A DNA stretch of 11,261 bases, taken from Spirochaetaceae bacterium. GTDB lineage: Bacteria; Spirochaetota; Spirochaetia; Treponematales; Breznakiellaceae. The stretch covers positions 1-11,261 of the forward strand of contig JAIRTD010000135.1 of NCBI GenBank assembly GCA_031255115.1, in the 5' to 3' direction. Positions 1 to 7,505 of the stretch are shown here, piece after piece. The notes beneath the pieces are model-generated. The model was not told where the DNA came from and made no database searches. It saw nothing but the letters and a program-made list of their open reading frames with translations. The translations under genes and the position numbers were made by a program. Numbering within the stretch: the first letter of the stretch is position 1; each line of letters starts with the position of its first letter.

Positions 1-2324
1 GACAGGGCAAAGGCGATTTCTTTTGAATTGGCCGGTACTTCTACGTCCATGATATGCTGGAGCTGCTTTTGTTTTTCGGAGTACATGGCCATGGTAACCA
101 GGAGCCCGCGGGACATGACGGTCTTTTCGGTTTCCTCGCCAAGGAACTTAAAGTCCGGGTACTTGTCCAGTATGACGCTCTTTAGCCTGAGTTTTTCCGC
201 CGGGTCCAGGTCTTTTACGTCGTCGATGAGGGTATAGATACGGGTTATGGTATCCGGGTCGGCCCTGCTGATAAAGGAATCAACCAGGCCTTCCTTAAAG
301 AGTATCGTCAAAACCTGCTTGTTGGTCTTGCGGTTCTCGGTGGTGTTCCGGTGGTTTTCGATATCCCGGTAGCTCAGGTCAAGGATATGAATAAGGGCGA
401 TGAGCTGTTTTTCTTCGGTAATCCCCGTCTGGCCAAACCAGTTTTCGGATCTGAGGTTCTTAAAGATCCACACCACCGCTTCCTTGTTGTCCCGGTAATT
501 CTCAAAGCAGCTCTGCACCATGGCGGCCAGCTTTTGCTCATGGCCTTCCTTTTGGAGGCTGGTAATGATTGAGTGCAGCTGTACATGGGAGAAGAGCTTT
601 ATATATATATCGGCCCATTCGGGGACAAAAAGCTTAATGTGCTGGAGAAATCCTTCTTTGAGTTTTGCGTCCTTGAGGTTGTCAAACAATTCGGCCGTGT
701 CGCCTGAATTGCGGAAGAGGTCGAGAAAATTAAGCTGAATCCCCTGGGCCAGGTGGGGAAAGCGTCCGGCAAGTTCCTTGACCAGGAGAAACGAGGCCAT
801 GACCTGTTCGTTGACCTGGTTGTAGGACCTGAGGTAGACCGCGAAATAATTAAACATTTCTGTAAAATATTCCGAATCCGGTTCGGCGTCCTTTTGCCCG
901 GCAAAGTCCCGCAGGGTAGAAACCCGGTCAAAAAAGTTCTTTTCGGCCTTGAACTGGTTGTAGAGTTTTTCTTCTATGCTTATCGGCCTTTCCCGTACTA
1001 TGTACAGGTCGATATTATCGGGGCTGACTCCAAAGGAAGGATCGGACTTGAGTATGTCCCTGGCCTTGACGCTCCAGGTGGTCCATTCTCCCGCGGAGAG
1101 TACCGAAGGAACCAGTTCTCCCTTGATACGCTTGAGATCGCAGGCGTTGTTAAAGCTCTGGATGATGGTTTTAAGGGTCCACACAGGGTCGTCTTTTACC
1201 TTGTCGTGGAGTTTTTCTTTTTTCCAGGTTGCCTTGAGCACCCAGATATGGTTTTTTGAAAGGGTTTGAAGGGCGTCTACGGCCATTTTAAGGGACATCG
1301 CGTGTCCCCGTTTTTTGGCAAAGTCTATGACTATCTCGTCGCCCTGTACCCGGGCTATGCGGCCCGCGCCCCAGCTCCGGTGAAAGACAAAATTCCCCCG
1401 GTCAAACGAAATGTGCTTTTCAAAATCCTGTATCGCCTCGTGGATATTGCGCCAGTTCTGCGAGAGGTTGGAAATCCGTATATACTCTTCCATCTGGCTG
1501 TGGTCCGAGTATTTCTGGCGGAAGCAGTCCACGATTTCTTTGCGTACCCACGAGTCCCGCTCGTCGTACTGGAGTATGATTTTGAGTACGCCTATGGCCT
1601 GCTCCACGTCGCCGCGCTTTCTCAATGAGCCGTACACATCCTGAAGGAGTACTTCCGCTTTTTCTTCGCTGATATTCTTGGCGATTTTTTTCTGCACATG
1701 CAGGAAAAAGTCAATCTCGTCGGGGCAGTATTCGAGGAGCTTGGCCCAGATTTCCCGGACATTGGTAAAAAGCTGTTTGTTGATATAGCGGTGCAGGGCT
1801 TTTTTGTAGTATTCAACCGCTTCTTCGACCTTGCTCTGGGCCTCGTAATGCTCGGCAAGGGATTTGCAGAGGTCCGCTTCTTCGTAATCAACCTTGACCA
1901 GCCTTTCCCAGACGCCGAAGATGAGTTCGTTCTCGTTTTCGTTTTTATAACACTCGGCGAGCATGCGCAGGGCGAATTTTGATTCGCCGTAATCGAGAAT
2001 ACGTTCACTTAGGTATTTGACTATGCCCCATTTGTGGTTATCCACAAAGATGGAGACGAGATTGGTCAGGGCGGCGTCGTCAATGAGCTGCCGCGACAGG
2101 GCTATCATACCCGAAAGGTAGAGGGCTATGATGCTGTTTTTGGTATGCACCAAATGTTCGTCAGAAAGTTTCTTTAATTCGTCAGAAACCTTTTCGTCCC
2201 GGGCGTTTTTCAGGATCTGGTCCAGTTCCTTAAACTGGTTTGTCGAATAATTGCTGAGGGTGGCCCTGGTCCACTTTTCCTCATTCAGCATTTCCTGTAC
2301 ATTCTTCAGGAGACCTTCAGACAT
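1..2324 (-). CDS. greA: Transcription elongation factor GreA with long N-terminal helical extension (3' end beyond window)
   Basis: GreA binds the RNA polymerase secondary channel and stimulates cleavage of backtracked RNA. The reading frame is open without a stop from the ATG at 2324 to the left edge (774 codons plus two bases). Residues 1 to about 300 are helical and repeat-like, with a TPR-type unit near 155-182 (LAEHYEAQSKVEEAVEYYKK). A beta-rich module follows at about 308-345 (HRSWGAGRI, then IDFAKKRGHAM), then more helical sequence to about 730. The GreA coiled-coil domain begins near 737 and the last visible residues, VPANSKEIAFAL, match the first coiled-coil helix just before the conserved GDLREN motif. 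So roughly 120-130 residues are missing from view. Ordinary GreA is about 158 residues; spirochaetal and chlamydial GreA proteins are known to carry a large N-terminal extension, which fits. The start is set by a GAGGAG ribosome site 7 nt upstream. The gene lies 25 nt after a TPR gene and is probably co-transcribed with it. Confidence 0.88.
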   Translation of the reverse strand, partial: MSEGLLKNVQEMLNEEKWTRATLSNYSTNQFKELDQILKNARDEKVSDELKKLSDEHLVHTKNSIIALYLSGMIALSRQLIDDAALTNLVSIFVDNHKWGIVKYLSERILDYGESKFALRMLAECYKNENENELIFGVWERLVKVDYEEADLCKSLAEHYEAQSKVEEAVEYYKKALHRYINKQLFTNVREIWAKLLEYCPDEIDFFLHVQKKIAKNISEEKAEVLLQDVYGSLRKRGDVEQAIGVLKIILQYDERDSWVRKEIVDCFRQKYSDHSQMEEYIRISNLSQNWRNIHEAIQDFEKHISFDRGNFVFHRSWGAGRIARVQGDEIVIDFAKKRGHAMSLKMAVDALQTLSKNHIWVLKATWKKEKLHDKVKDDPVWTLKTIIQSFNNACDLKRIKGELVPSVLSAGEWTTWSVKARDILKSDPSFGVSPDNIDLYIVRERPISIEEKLYNQFKAEKNFFDRVSTLRDFAGQKDAEPDSEYFTEMFNYFAVYLRSYNQVNEQVMASFLLVKELAGRFPHLAQGIQLNFLDLFRNSGDTAELFDNLKDAKLKEGFLQHIKLFVPEWADIYIKLFSHVQLHSIITSLQKEGHEQKLAAMVQSCFENYRDNKEAVVWIFKNLRSENWFGQTGITEEKQLIALIHILDLSYRDIENHRNTTENRKTNKQVLTILFKEGLVDSFISRADPDTITRIYTLIDDVKDLDPAEKLRLKSVILDKYPDFKFLGEETEKTVMSRGLLVTMAMYSEKQKQLQHIMDVEVPANSKEIAFAL

Positions 2325-2331
2325 CGCTCAA

Positions 2332-2337
2332 CTCCTC
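2332..2337 (-). promoter_or_regulatory. Ribosome binding site of greA
   Basis: On the minus strand GAGGAG lies 7 nt before the ATG at 2324. It is the clearest Shine-Dalgarno sequence in the window and fixes the greA start. Most other starts here have weak or no such motif. Confidence 0.7.
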
Positions 2338-2349
2338 ACTCCCTTGCAT

Positions 2350-3315
2350 TTAACGCCGGTATTGTTCATACATATCCGGATCAAGTACTTTTATTTTAAG
2401 CATCGTTTCTTCGATCAGTTCGGGATTTTCGGCCTTGTTGATATAATGATCCAGGAGCCAAAAATACCGGTTAATGAGCCTCGGCAAAGTCGTTCCGCCC
2501 TGCCTGCCCGATCCTTCCCTGCGGACTTCGTTTTCCAGAACAAAAATGGACTGCTTGAGCCTTCCAAGTTCGGCCTGTTTTAATTCCCGCCGCACCGAAA
2601 AAACACCCCAGAGGGCGCCGTATATGGGAATCCACTCTTCAAGCTCGGGGCTGACGTAGCCAAGCTCCCGCACTTTTTCCGCCAGAACCAGGATCATGTC
2701 CGATTCGAGGGCGCACAGATCGACGCTCCGGGGGTCGACAAAGAACGCCTCCCTGAACAGGGCCTTGGCGGCCCTGGCGTCCCCGAGAAGGGCGTTTACG
2801 TCGGCCAGATGGGCCAGGGTTTCCCCGTCTTCCCGCCTGAACCGCGCCGCCTGCTCAAGGTACTTGAGGGCCTGTTCGTAGCTGCCTATGCCCTTGTAAC
2901 AACGGCCTACCTGCAAAAGCAGCCCCGGATCGTGTTCGTTGACCCCGCTCCCCAGTATGTCCTGAAAAGCCCTGAGAGCCGTTGAAAACACATAACGCCT
3001 CACCGCGAATACGCAGCGGTCAAAACCGCCGCCTATACGGCGCAAAAAGACGCGGAAGGCGTTCCACTGGGAGAGTATATAGCCTCCCCGGTCATAGGAA
3101 TCCCTGATCCGCTCCAGTTCCCTGGTCCGCTCCAGCCACCAGTTGACGCATTTAAGGGCGTACACGACTTCGGCGTCCTCAAAATCCAGGCGCAGGGCTT
3201 CTTCCAGAGCCGAAAGGGCCCCGGCGGCGTTGGAATTGTCCAATTCAGCATAGGAGCGTTCAATAAGTTCCCTGATCTGTATGTCCGCGTCCATGGCTTG
3301 AATACTTTGCCCCAT
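2350..3315 (-). CDS. TPR-repeat protein of unknown function, upstream of greA
   Basis: A 321-residue protein with no signal peptide or clear membrane span, so probably cytoplasmic. Tetratricopeptide-like helical pairs are visible at about residues 130-163 (LQVGRCYKGIGSYEQALKYL) and 164-197 (LAHLADVNALLGDARAAKAL), with a weaker one at 17-45. The C-terminal third is helical with a possible coiled coil near 240-266 (RRELKQAELGRLKQ). TPR domains mediate protein-protein contacts; no catalytic motif is seen. The stop codon is 25 nt from the greA start and a promoter-like sequence lies just upstream, so the two genes probably form an operon. A partner role with GreA or RNA polymerase is only inferred from position. 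The start is uncertain: ATG at 3315 is the first, ATG at 3294 (MDADIQIREL) is an alternative, and neither has a strong ribosome site. Confidence 0.8.
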   Translation of the reverse strand: MGQSIQAMDADIQIRELIERSYAELDNSNAAGALSALEEALRLDFEDAEVVYALKCVNWWLERTRELERIRDSYDRGGYILSQWNAFRVFLRRIGGGFDRCVFAVRRYVFSTALRAFQDILGSGVNEHDPGLLLQVGRCYKGIGSYEQALKYLEQAARFRREDGETLAHLADVNALLGDARAAKALFREAFFVDPRSVDLCALESDMILVLAEKVRELGYVSPELEEWIPIYGALWGVFSVRRELKQAELGRLKQSIFVLENEVRREGSGRQGGTTLPRLINRYFWLLDHYINKAENPELIEETMLKIKVLDPDMYEQYRR

Positions 3316-3338
3316 TCTGGTACAAATAGTGATTTTTT

Positions 3339-3366
3339 ATTGTAGCAGAGAATTTTAAGTTTGCAA
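3339..3366 (-). promoter_or_regulatory. Candidate sigma-70-type promoter for the TPR-greA operon
   Basis: On the minus strand, TTGCAA (3366-3361) is followed after 16 nt by TACAAT (3344-3339), which is preceded by TGC and so has an extended -10 form. Transcription would begin near 3332, leaving about 17 nt before the ATG at 3315 or 38 nt before the ATG at 3294. It lies in the gap after secA. This is motif matching only. Confidence 0.45.
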
Positions 3367-3423
3367 AGGGCCGTATTGAATGAAATCAGGGCCGGAATAT
3401 CAAAACCGCCTATTGCCCAGGGC

Positions 3424-6183
3424 TTATCTGCCGTGGCAATGCTTGTACTTTTTGCCCGAACCGCAGGGGCAGGGGTCGTTGCGGCCCACTTTGGGGACCG
3501 AACGGACCACGGTTACCGGGCCGCCGCCCTGGGGCCGGGATTGGGGCCGTTCCTGACGGGGGGGCTGGGCAGTTTCTTCGGCGCCCTGGCTAAAGGCGTC
3601 GATGGAGCCGTGGTTGGCGCTTTGAACGGTCGTCTGGGTCCGGGTTCTGGCCTCCCGCTCGCCCGCCTGCTGTATGCGCACCAGGTGCACCCTGGAGGCT
3701 ATTTCCTGGCGTATTGAGTCGATCATGCGGTCAAAGATTTCAAATCCTTCAATCTTGTACTCGGTGAGGGGGTTTTTCTGGCCGTAGCTGCGCAGGTATA
3801 CCGCTTCTCTCAGGGCTTCCATGTTTTCCAGGTGGTCAAGCCATTTTCCGTCTATAAAATGAAGGTACTGAAACCTGATATAGGCGTTGAGATTGGCGCT
3901 GCCTACCAGGGCTTCTTTTTCGTTGAGTTCGCTTTCCAGTGCGCCGCGTATTTCGGCTTCCAGGGTTTCGGCTTTAAGATGTTCTCCTTCCCGGAGCTTG
4001 AGGGTATAGCCGAATTTTTCTTTAAGGTACTGGGCGAGGCCGCTTGCCGCTTCGCTCTCGTCCCTGCGCGTGCCGGAATATTCAGCCAGGGCATGGCGCA
4101 CCATATCGGCCGTGGCGTCGTTGACCCTGGCCTTGAGGTCTGTGTCGCTGAGTATGGCGTCCCGCTGTTCGTAGATGAATTTCCGCTGCTGGTTGAGTAC
4201 GTCGTCGTATTCAAGGAGGTGTTTGCGTATTTCAAAGTTCCGCTCTTCTACCTTTTTTTGGGCCTTTTCTATGCTCTTGTTGAGCCAGGGATGGTAGATT
4301 GGTTCGCCTGCGTCCATGCCTATTTTTGACATGATGCCCTTGATATTGGCGCCGCCAAAGAGCCGCATGAGTTCGTCATCCATGCTTATAAAGAATTTGC
4401 TCTTGCCCGGATCTCCCTGCCGTCCCGAGCGGCCCCGGAGCTGGTTGTCGATGCGCCTGCTTTCGTGGCGTTCCGTTCCGATTACATAGAGGCCGCCGAG
4501 TTTTTTTACTTCTTCATAATCGGCCTGCCATTTGGCGTATTCTTCTTTAAGGATACCGGCGTACAGTTCCGGCGCGGCCTCTGTTCCCGCCCGTTTTCGG
4601 GCGCGGTGTTCCGGATTGCCGCCGAGTTTGATGTCCGTGCCCCGGCCCGCCATATTAGTCGCAATGGTTACCGCGCCTTTGGCGCCCGCCTCGGCGATGA
4701 TTCCCGCTTCTCTGGCGTGGTTTTTGGCGTTGAGTACTTCGTGGCGTACGCCCCGTCTGGTAAGGAGGCCCGATATTTTTTCCGATTTTTCTATGGATAC
4801 GGTTCCTACGAGGAGGGGCTGGCCCTTCTTGTGGGCGGCGGCTATTTCGTCGCAGAGGGCGTTGTACTTGTCCGCTTCGTTAAGGTAAACCACGTCGTCG
4901 CCGTCGTCCCTGATCACCGGGAGATTCGTGGGAATAACCACCACGTCAAGGTCGTATATCTTGGCGAATTCTTCTGCTTCGGTGTCGGCGGTCCCGGTCA
5001 TGCCGGCGATTTTTTCGTAGAGCCTGAAGAAATTTTGAAAGGTAATGGTCGCCAGGGTGCGGTTTCGCTGGGCTATCTTGATATGCTCTTTTGCTTCTAT
5101 TGCCTGGTGGAGGCCGTCCGAATAGCGGCGGCCGTAGAGTATGCGGCCGGTAAATTCGTCTACGATCTGGACCTGGCCTTCCTGGACCACATAGTCAACG
5201 TCAATATGAAAGAGCTTATGGGCCCTCAGTGCCTGGGTAAAATAGTGCAGATATTCAAAATTATCCTCGTCGACAATGGCGCCCTTGATGAGGTTTCGCT
5301 TTTGGAGCAGTTCTTCTATTTTTGCCATCCCGGCGTTGGTAAAGGAAACGCCCTTGTTCTTTTCGTTGAGTTTGTAGTCCCCAATCACTTCTTCGCCCTG
5401 GGCCTCGTCGGGGTAGTCGCCGTCGTCTTTTTTCTTTACTTCTTCCAGGGTGCCGAGGAGGCGGTCGACTTCGGCGAATTTAAAGGTATCGTCCTCGGCC
5501 GCGCCCGAAATGATAAGGGGGGTACGGGCCTCGTCAATGAGTATGGAATCTATTTCGTCGACAACGCAGTAACTGTGGCTCCGCTGCACTCTTTCTTCGA
5601 GAAAGGGCGTCATATTGTCCCGCAGGTAATCAAAGCCGAATTCGTTGTTTGTGCCGTAGGTAATGTCGCAGGCGTAGTTGAGTCTGCGCCTCGCGTTGTC
5701 CATGTCGGAGAGTATGGTCCCTACGCTTACGCCCAAAAGATCGAAAACCGGCTTCATCCACTGGGAGTCGCGGCCGGCCAGGTAATCGTTTACCGTAACG
5801 ACATGAACCCCCTTGCCGGATATGGCGTTAAGGTAGGCCGCGGCGACGCTCATCAGGGTTTTGCCTTCGCCGGTCTTCATTTCGACTATCTTGCCCTGGT
5901 GGAGCACTATGGCCCCCAGTACCTGGACATCGTAGGGCCGCTCGCCGAGTTTGCGCCTGGCCGCCTCGCGGGCAAGGGCGAATGCCTCAGGCAGTATGTC
6001 GTCAAGGCTTTCCCCTCCGGCGGCCCGCTCCCGGAACTCAGCGGTAATACGCTTAAAATCATCTTCCGCCAGAGAAAGAGCCCAGGTTTCTTTTTCGTTT
6101 ACCCGGTGCAGTATGGGTAAAAGGGCCTTGAGGTCCCGTTCGTGCTGGGAACCAAAAAGGGCCTTTATGATCTTATCAAACAT
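3424..6183 (-). CDS. secA: Protein translocase ATPase SecA
   Basis: SecA is the ATPase that drives preproteins through the SecYEG channel at the inner membrane. The 919-residue protein has all expected parts in order: N-terminus [19 protein letters not shown]; Walker A TGEGKT at about 104-109; the conserved [15 protein letters not shown] at 176-190; the DEAD-like Walker B VVDEIDS at 207-213 followed by [14 protein letters not shown]; the preprotein crosslinking region; [12 protein letters not shown] at 395-406; motif VI region [12 protein letters not shown] at 511-522 and [15 protein letters not shown] at 581-595; the helical wing and scaffold ([13 protein letters not shown]); a variable Gln/Arg/Pro-rich linker at about 840-895; and a C-terminal zinc motif, C905-x-C907-x8-C916-H917, which in other SecA proteins contacts SecB or ribosomes. 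The length is normal. The frame extends 22 codons further to 6249, but that extra sequence does not resemble SecA, so 6183 is preferred. No strong ribosome site precedes it. It is divergent from the lipoprotein gene. Confidence 0.98.
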   Translation of the reverse strand: MFDKIIKALFGSQHERDLKALLPILHRVNEKETWALSLAEDDFKRITAEFRERAAGGESLDDILPEAFALAREAARRKLGERPYDVQVLGAIVLHQGKIVEMKTGEGKTLMSVAAAYLNAISGKGVHVVTVNDYLAGRDSQWMKPVFDLLGVSVGTILSDMDNARRRLNYACDITYGTNNEFGFDYLRDNMTPFLEERVQRSHSYCVVDEIDSILIDEARTPLIISGAAEDDTFKFAEVDRLLGTLEEVKKKDDGDYPDEAQGEEVIGDYKLNEKNKGVSFTNAGMAKIEELLQKRNLIKGAIVDEDNFEYLHYFTQALRAHKLFHIDVDYVVQEGQVQIVDEFTGRILYGRRYSDGLHQAIEAKEHIKIAQRNRTLATITFQNFFRLYEKIAGMTGTADTEAEEFAKIYDLDVVVIPTNLPVIRDDGDDVVYLNEADKYNALCDEIAAAHKKGQPLLVGTVSIEKSEKISGLLTRRGVRHEVLNAKNHAREAGIIAEAGAKGAVTIATNMAGRGTDIKLGGNPEHRARKRAGTEAAPELYAGILKEEYAKWQADYEEVKKLGGLYVIGTERHESRRIDNQLRGRSGRQGDPGKSKFFISMDDELMRLFGGANIKGIMSKIGMDAGEPIYHPWLNKSIEKAQKKVEERNFEIRKHLLEYDDVLNQQRKFIYEQRDAILSDTDLKARVNDATADMVRHALAEYSGTRRDESEAASGLAQYLKEKFGYTLKLREGEHLKAETLEAEIRGALESELNEKEALVGSANLNAYIRFQYLHFIDGKWLDHLENMEALREAVYLRSYGQKNPLTEYKIEGFEIFDRMIDSIRQEIASRVHLVRIQQAGEREARTRTQTTVQSANHGSIDAFSQGAEETAQPPRQERPQSRPQGGGPVTVVRSVPKVGRNDPCPCGSGKKYKHCHGR

Positions 6184-6191
6184 AACTCTAC

Positions 6192-6219
6192 TGTATACGT
6201 TTAGCCGCCCCCATGACAA
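6192..6219 (-). promoter_or_regulatory. Candidate secA promoter
   Basis: On the minus strand TTGTCA (6219-6214) is followed after 16 nt by TATACA (6197-6192). The predicted start of transcription, around 6185, would fall only two or three bases before the secA ATG at 6183, which implies a near-leaderless message; alternatively the real promoter lies elsewhere. Motif matching only. Confidence 0.3.
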
Positions 6220-6251
6220 GACACGATGCGTCCATGGCGCGGTTGACAAGA
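6214..6251 (+). repeat. Direct repeat of TGACAAGA, 30 bp apart, in the divergent secA/lipoprotein region
   Basis: TGACAAGA occurs at 6214-6221 and again at 6244-6251, a period of 30 bp or close to three helical turns. The second copy overlaps a consensus TTGACA (6243-6248) facing the lipoprotein gene; the complement of the first copy contains the TTGTCA proposed as the secA -35 box. It could be a regulator-binding pair or simply two promoter hexamers. Confidence 0.5.
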
Positions 6252-6271
6252 GCCGCCCTGGGGACTAAGGT
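6243..6271 (+). promoter_or_regulatory. Candidate promoter for the lipoprotein-nnr cluster
   Basis: A perfect TTGACA (6243-6248) is followed after 17 nt by TAAGGT (6266-6271), a poor -10 match. The predicted transcription start falls at about the ATG at 6279, and the -10 candidate overlaps the proposed ribosome site AAGG (6267-6270, 8 nt before the ATG), so both readings cannot be right. Weak call. Confidence 0.2.
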
Positions 6272-6278
6272 TCTTTTT

Positions 6279-7505
6279 ATGAAAACCTGTTTTGCCGCCG
6301 TATTCAAAAAACCGTTTGTTCTTTTGGGCTTTGTTCTGGCCCTGTTTTGCTCCTGCGCGGATACTTCCGTCCCTTCCATAGCCAGGGAAGACCCATTTAC
6401 CCTGAACATAGGCCGTCTTGAGGACCAGATAGACCTCTTTGATCTTGAAGGGCGGCGGAGCGGCGGTAAAACCCGCATAGCCATGCGGGACGGGCTTTTT
6501 TATGTTTCCAACGGCAACGGCCAGAAGATTATGCGCTATACGTCTTTTGGGGATTTGCTTTTTATGATTTACAACGACGAAACCAATCCTCCTCCGCTGA
6601 CCCTTAAACCCTTTCCCGAAAACGGCGGCATGGTAACCCGCTGGGCCGTTTCTTATCCGCTGCGGGATCCGGGCGAACTTGCCGTTGATTCGCGCAAGCA
6701 CATTTTTGTCGAAGACCGCATGCCTCCGGAGCGGCACAGCAATGACAGCGAGACCAGGGCCCTTATGGATTCTACGGTGCTTCACTTTGACGCCGACGGG
6801 CGCTTTGTCGAATACCTCGGCAGGGAAGGGGTCGGGGGCACTCCCTTTCCCCGTATCCACGGAATCTACACTTCCGTAGATGATGAGCTTGCGGTAATAT
6901 GCCGGCTTCCTGTGGGCTGGCACATTTACTGGTTCAATTCCCAGGGCACCCTGCGCTGGCTGGTTAAAATCGCCAATGAGGAACTGCCCATACCTTCCGA
7001 CCGGGATGTCTGGGCTTCTATGGACACCATAGTGGCCGCCCCCGACGAGCGAAAAATCTACCTCAAGCTGGATTATTACCGGGATACCTACGACGAATCC
7101 ACCAATACAAAGACCGGGAGCGTCATGGACAGTTCGGTAATCTGGATTATGAATGTAAGCGACGGGGTTTATTCGGGAAGAATCGAGGTTCCTTTTTACG
7201 CCCGGACCTTTATCGAGAACAACAAACGGGTAAGCGAGGATATTATTTATTCACTGCTCGGCGCCGTGCGGAACGAGCGGGTGATGCTCTATGTCCCGGA
7301 GAACGGAGGCTATTCGATGCTCCTCCTGCATGTTAATTCCCAGGACCAGCAGCGGGCCTTTATCAAAGTTGACGCCGACGAGTTGCAGTACAACGCCCTG
7401 ACCGTTTCGGACGAGGGCATACTCCTTGGCCTCTTTGCCACCCTGTATGAAGCCAATGTGGTCTGGTGGCGTACCGATCTCGGCCTGGGGGCCCTGTCAA
7501 AATGA
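6279..7505 (+). CDS. Putative lipoprotein with beta-propeller (NHL-like) sequence
   Basis: A 408-residue exported protein. Residues 1-25 are a signal peptide (basic KK at 10-11, hydrophobic PFVLLGFVLALF at 12-23) followed by a lipobox LFCS before Cys26, typical of the relaxed spirochaete type, so it is probably lipid-anchored in the envelope. The mature part has repeated blade-like strand patterns, such as GLFYVSNGNGQKIMRYTSFG, VLHFDADGRFVEYLG and HIYWFNSQGTLRWLV, as in six-bladed NHL-type propellers. It resembles a conserved spirochaete lipoprotein family (I think the one named after Leptospira LIC_12708, from memory). No catalytic residues are recognised; ligand or partner binding is inferred. 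The ATG at 6279 is chosen over one 66 nt upstream because it starts the signal peptide and has AAGG 8 nt before it. Its stop overlaps the start of the next gene (ATGA), which suggests translational coupling. Confidence 0.8.
   Translation: MKTCFAAVFKKPFVLLGFVLALFCSCADTSVPSIAREDPFTLNIGRLEDQIDLFDLEGRRSGGKTRIAMRDGLFYVSNGNGQKIMRYTSFGDLLFMIYNDETNPPPLTLKPFPENGGMVTRWAVSYPLRDPGELAVDSRKHIFVEDRMPPERHSNDSETRALMDSTVLHFDADGRFVEYLGREGVGGTPFPRIHGIYTSVDDELAVICRLPVGWHIYWFNSQGTLRWLVKIANEELPIPSDRDVWASMDTIVAAPDERKIYLKLDYYRDTYDESTNTKTGSVMDSSVIWIMNVSDGVYSGRIEVPFYARTFIENNKRVSEDIIYSLLGAVRNERVMLYVPENGGYSMLLLHVNSQDQQRAFIKVDADELQYNALTVSDEGILLGLFATLYEANVVWWRTDLGLGALSK

Noticed and set aside
600..610. Short TA-dinucleotide tract as a phase-variation repeat
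   Set aside because: Only about five units, lies inside greA where it encodes IYI-type residues, and is too short to slip often.
753..1982. Several plus-strand open frames opposite greA (for example 753-1259 and 1698-1982)
   Set aside because: They lie within the continuous greA frame and have no recognisable protein features or start signals.
3367..3423. Terminator after secA
   Set aside because: I looked for a stem followed by a T tract on the minus strand; only weak GGGC/GCCC pairing over a long loop is present, without a T tract.
4465..6120. A 551-codon open frame on the plus strand opposite secA
   Set aside because: It is codon-aligned with secA and stays open because secA there lacks TTA, CTA and TCA codons. 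Its translation looks like no protein family, while the opposite strand encodes an unmistakable SecA.
6184..6249. 22-codon N-terminal extension of SecA
   Set aside because: SecA proteins begin at the MFDKIIK-type sequence; the extra residues are unrelated and overlap the divergent control region.
6201..6923. A 240-codon minus-strand frame opposite the lipoprotein gene
   Set aside because: Opposite a gene with a clear signal peptide and lipobox; no family features of its own.
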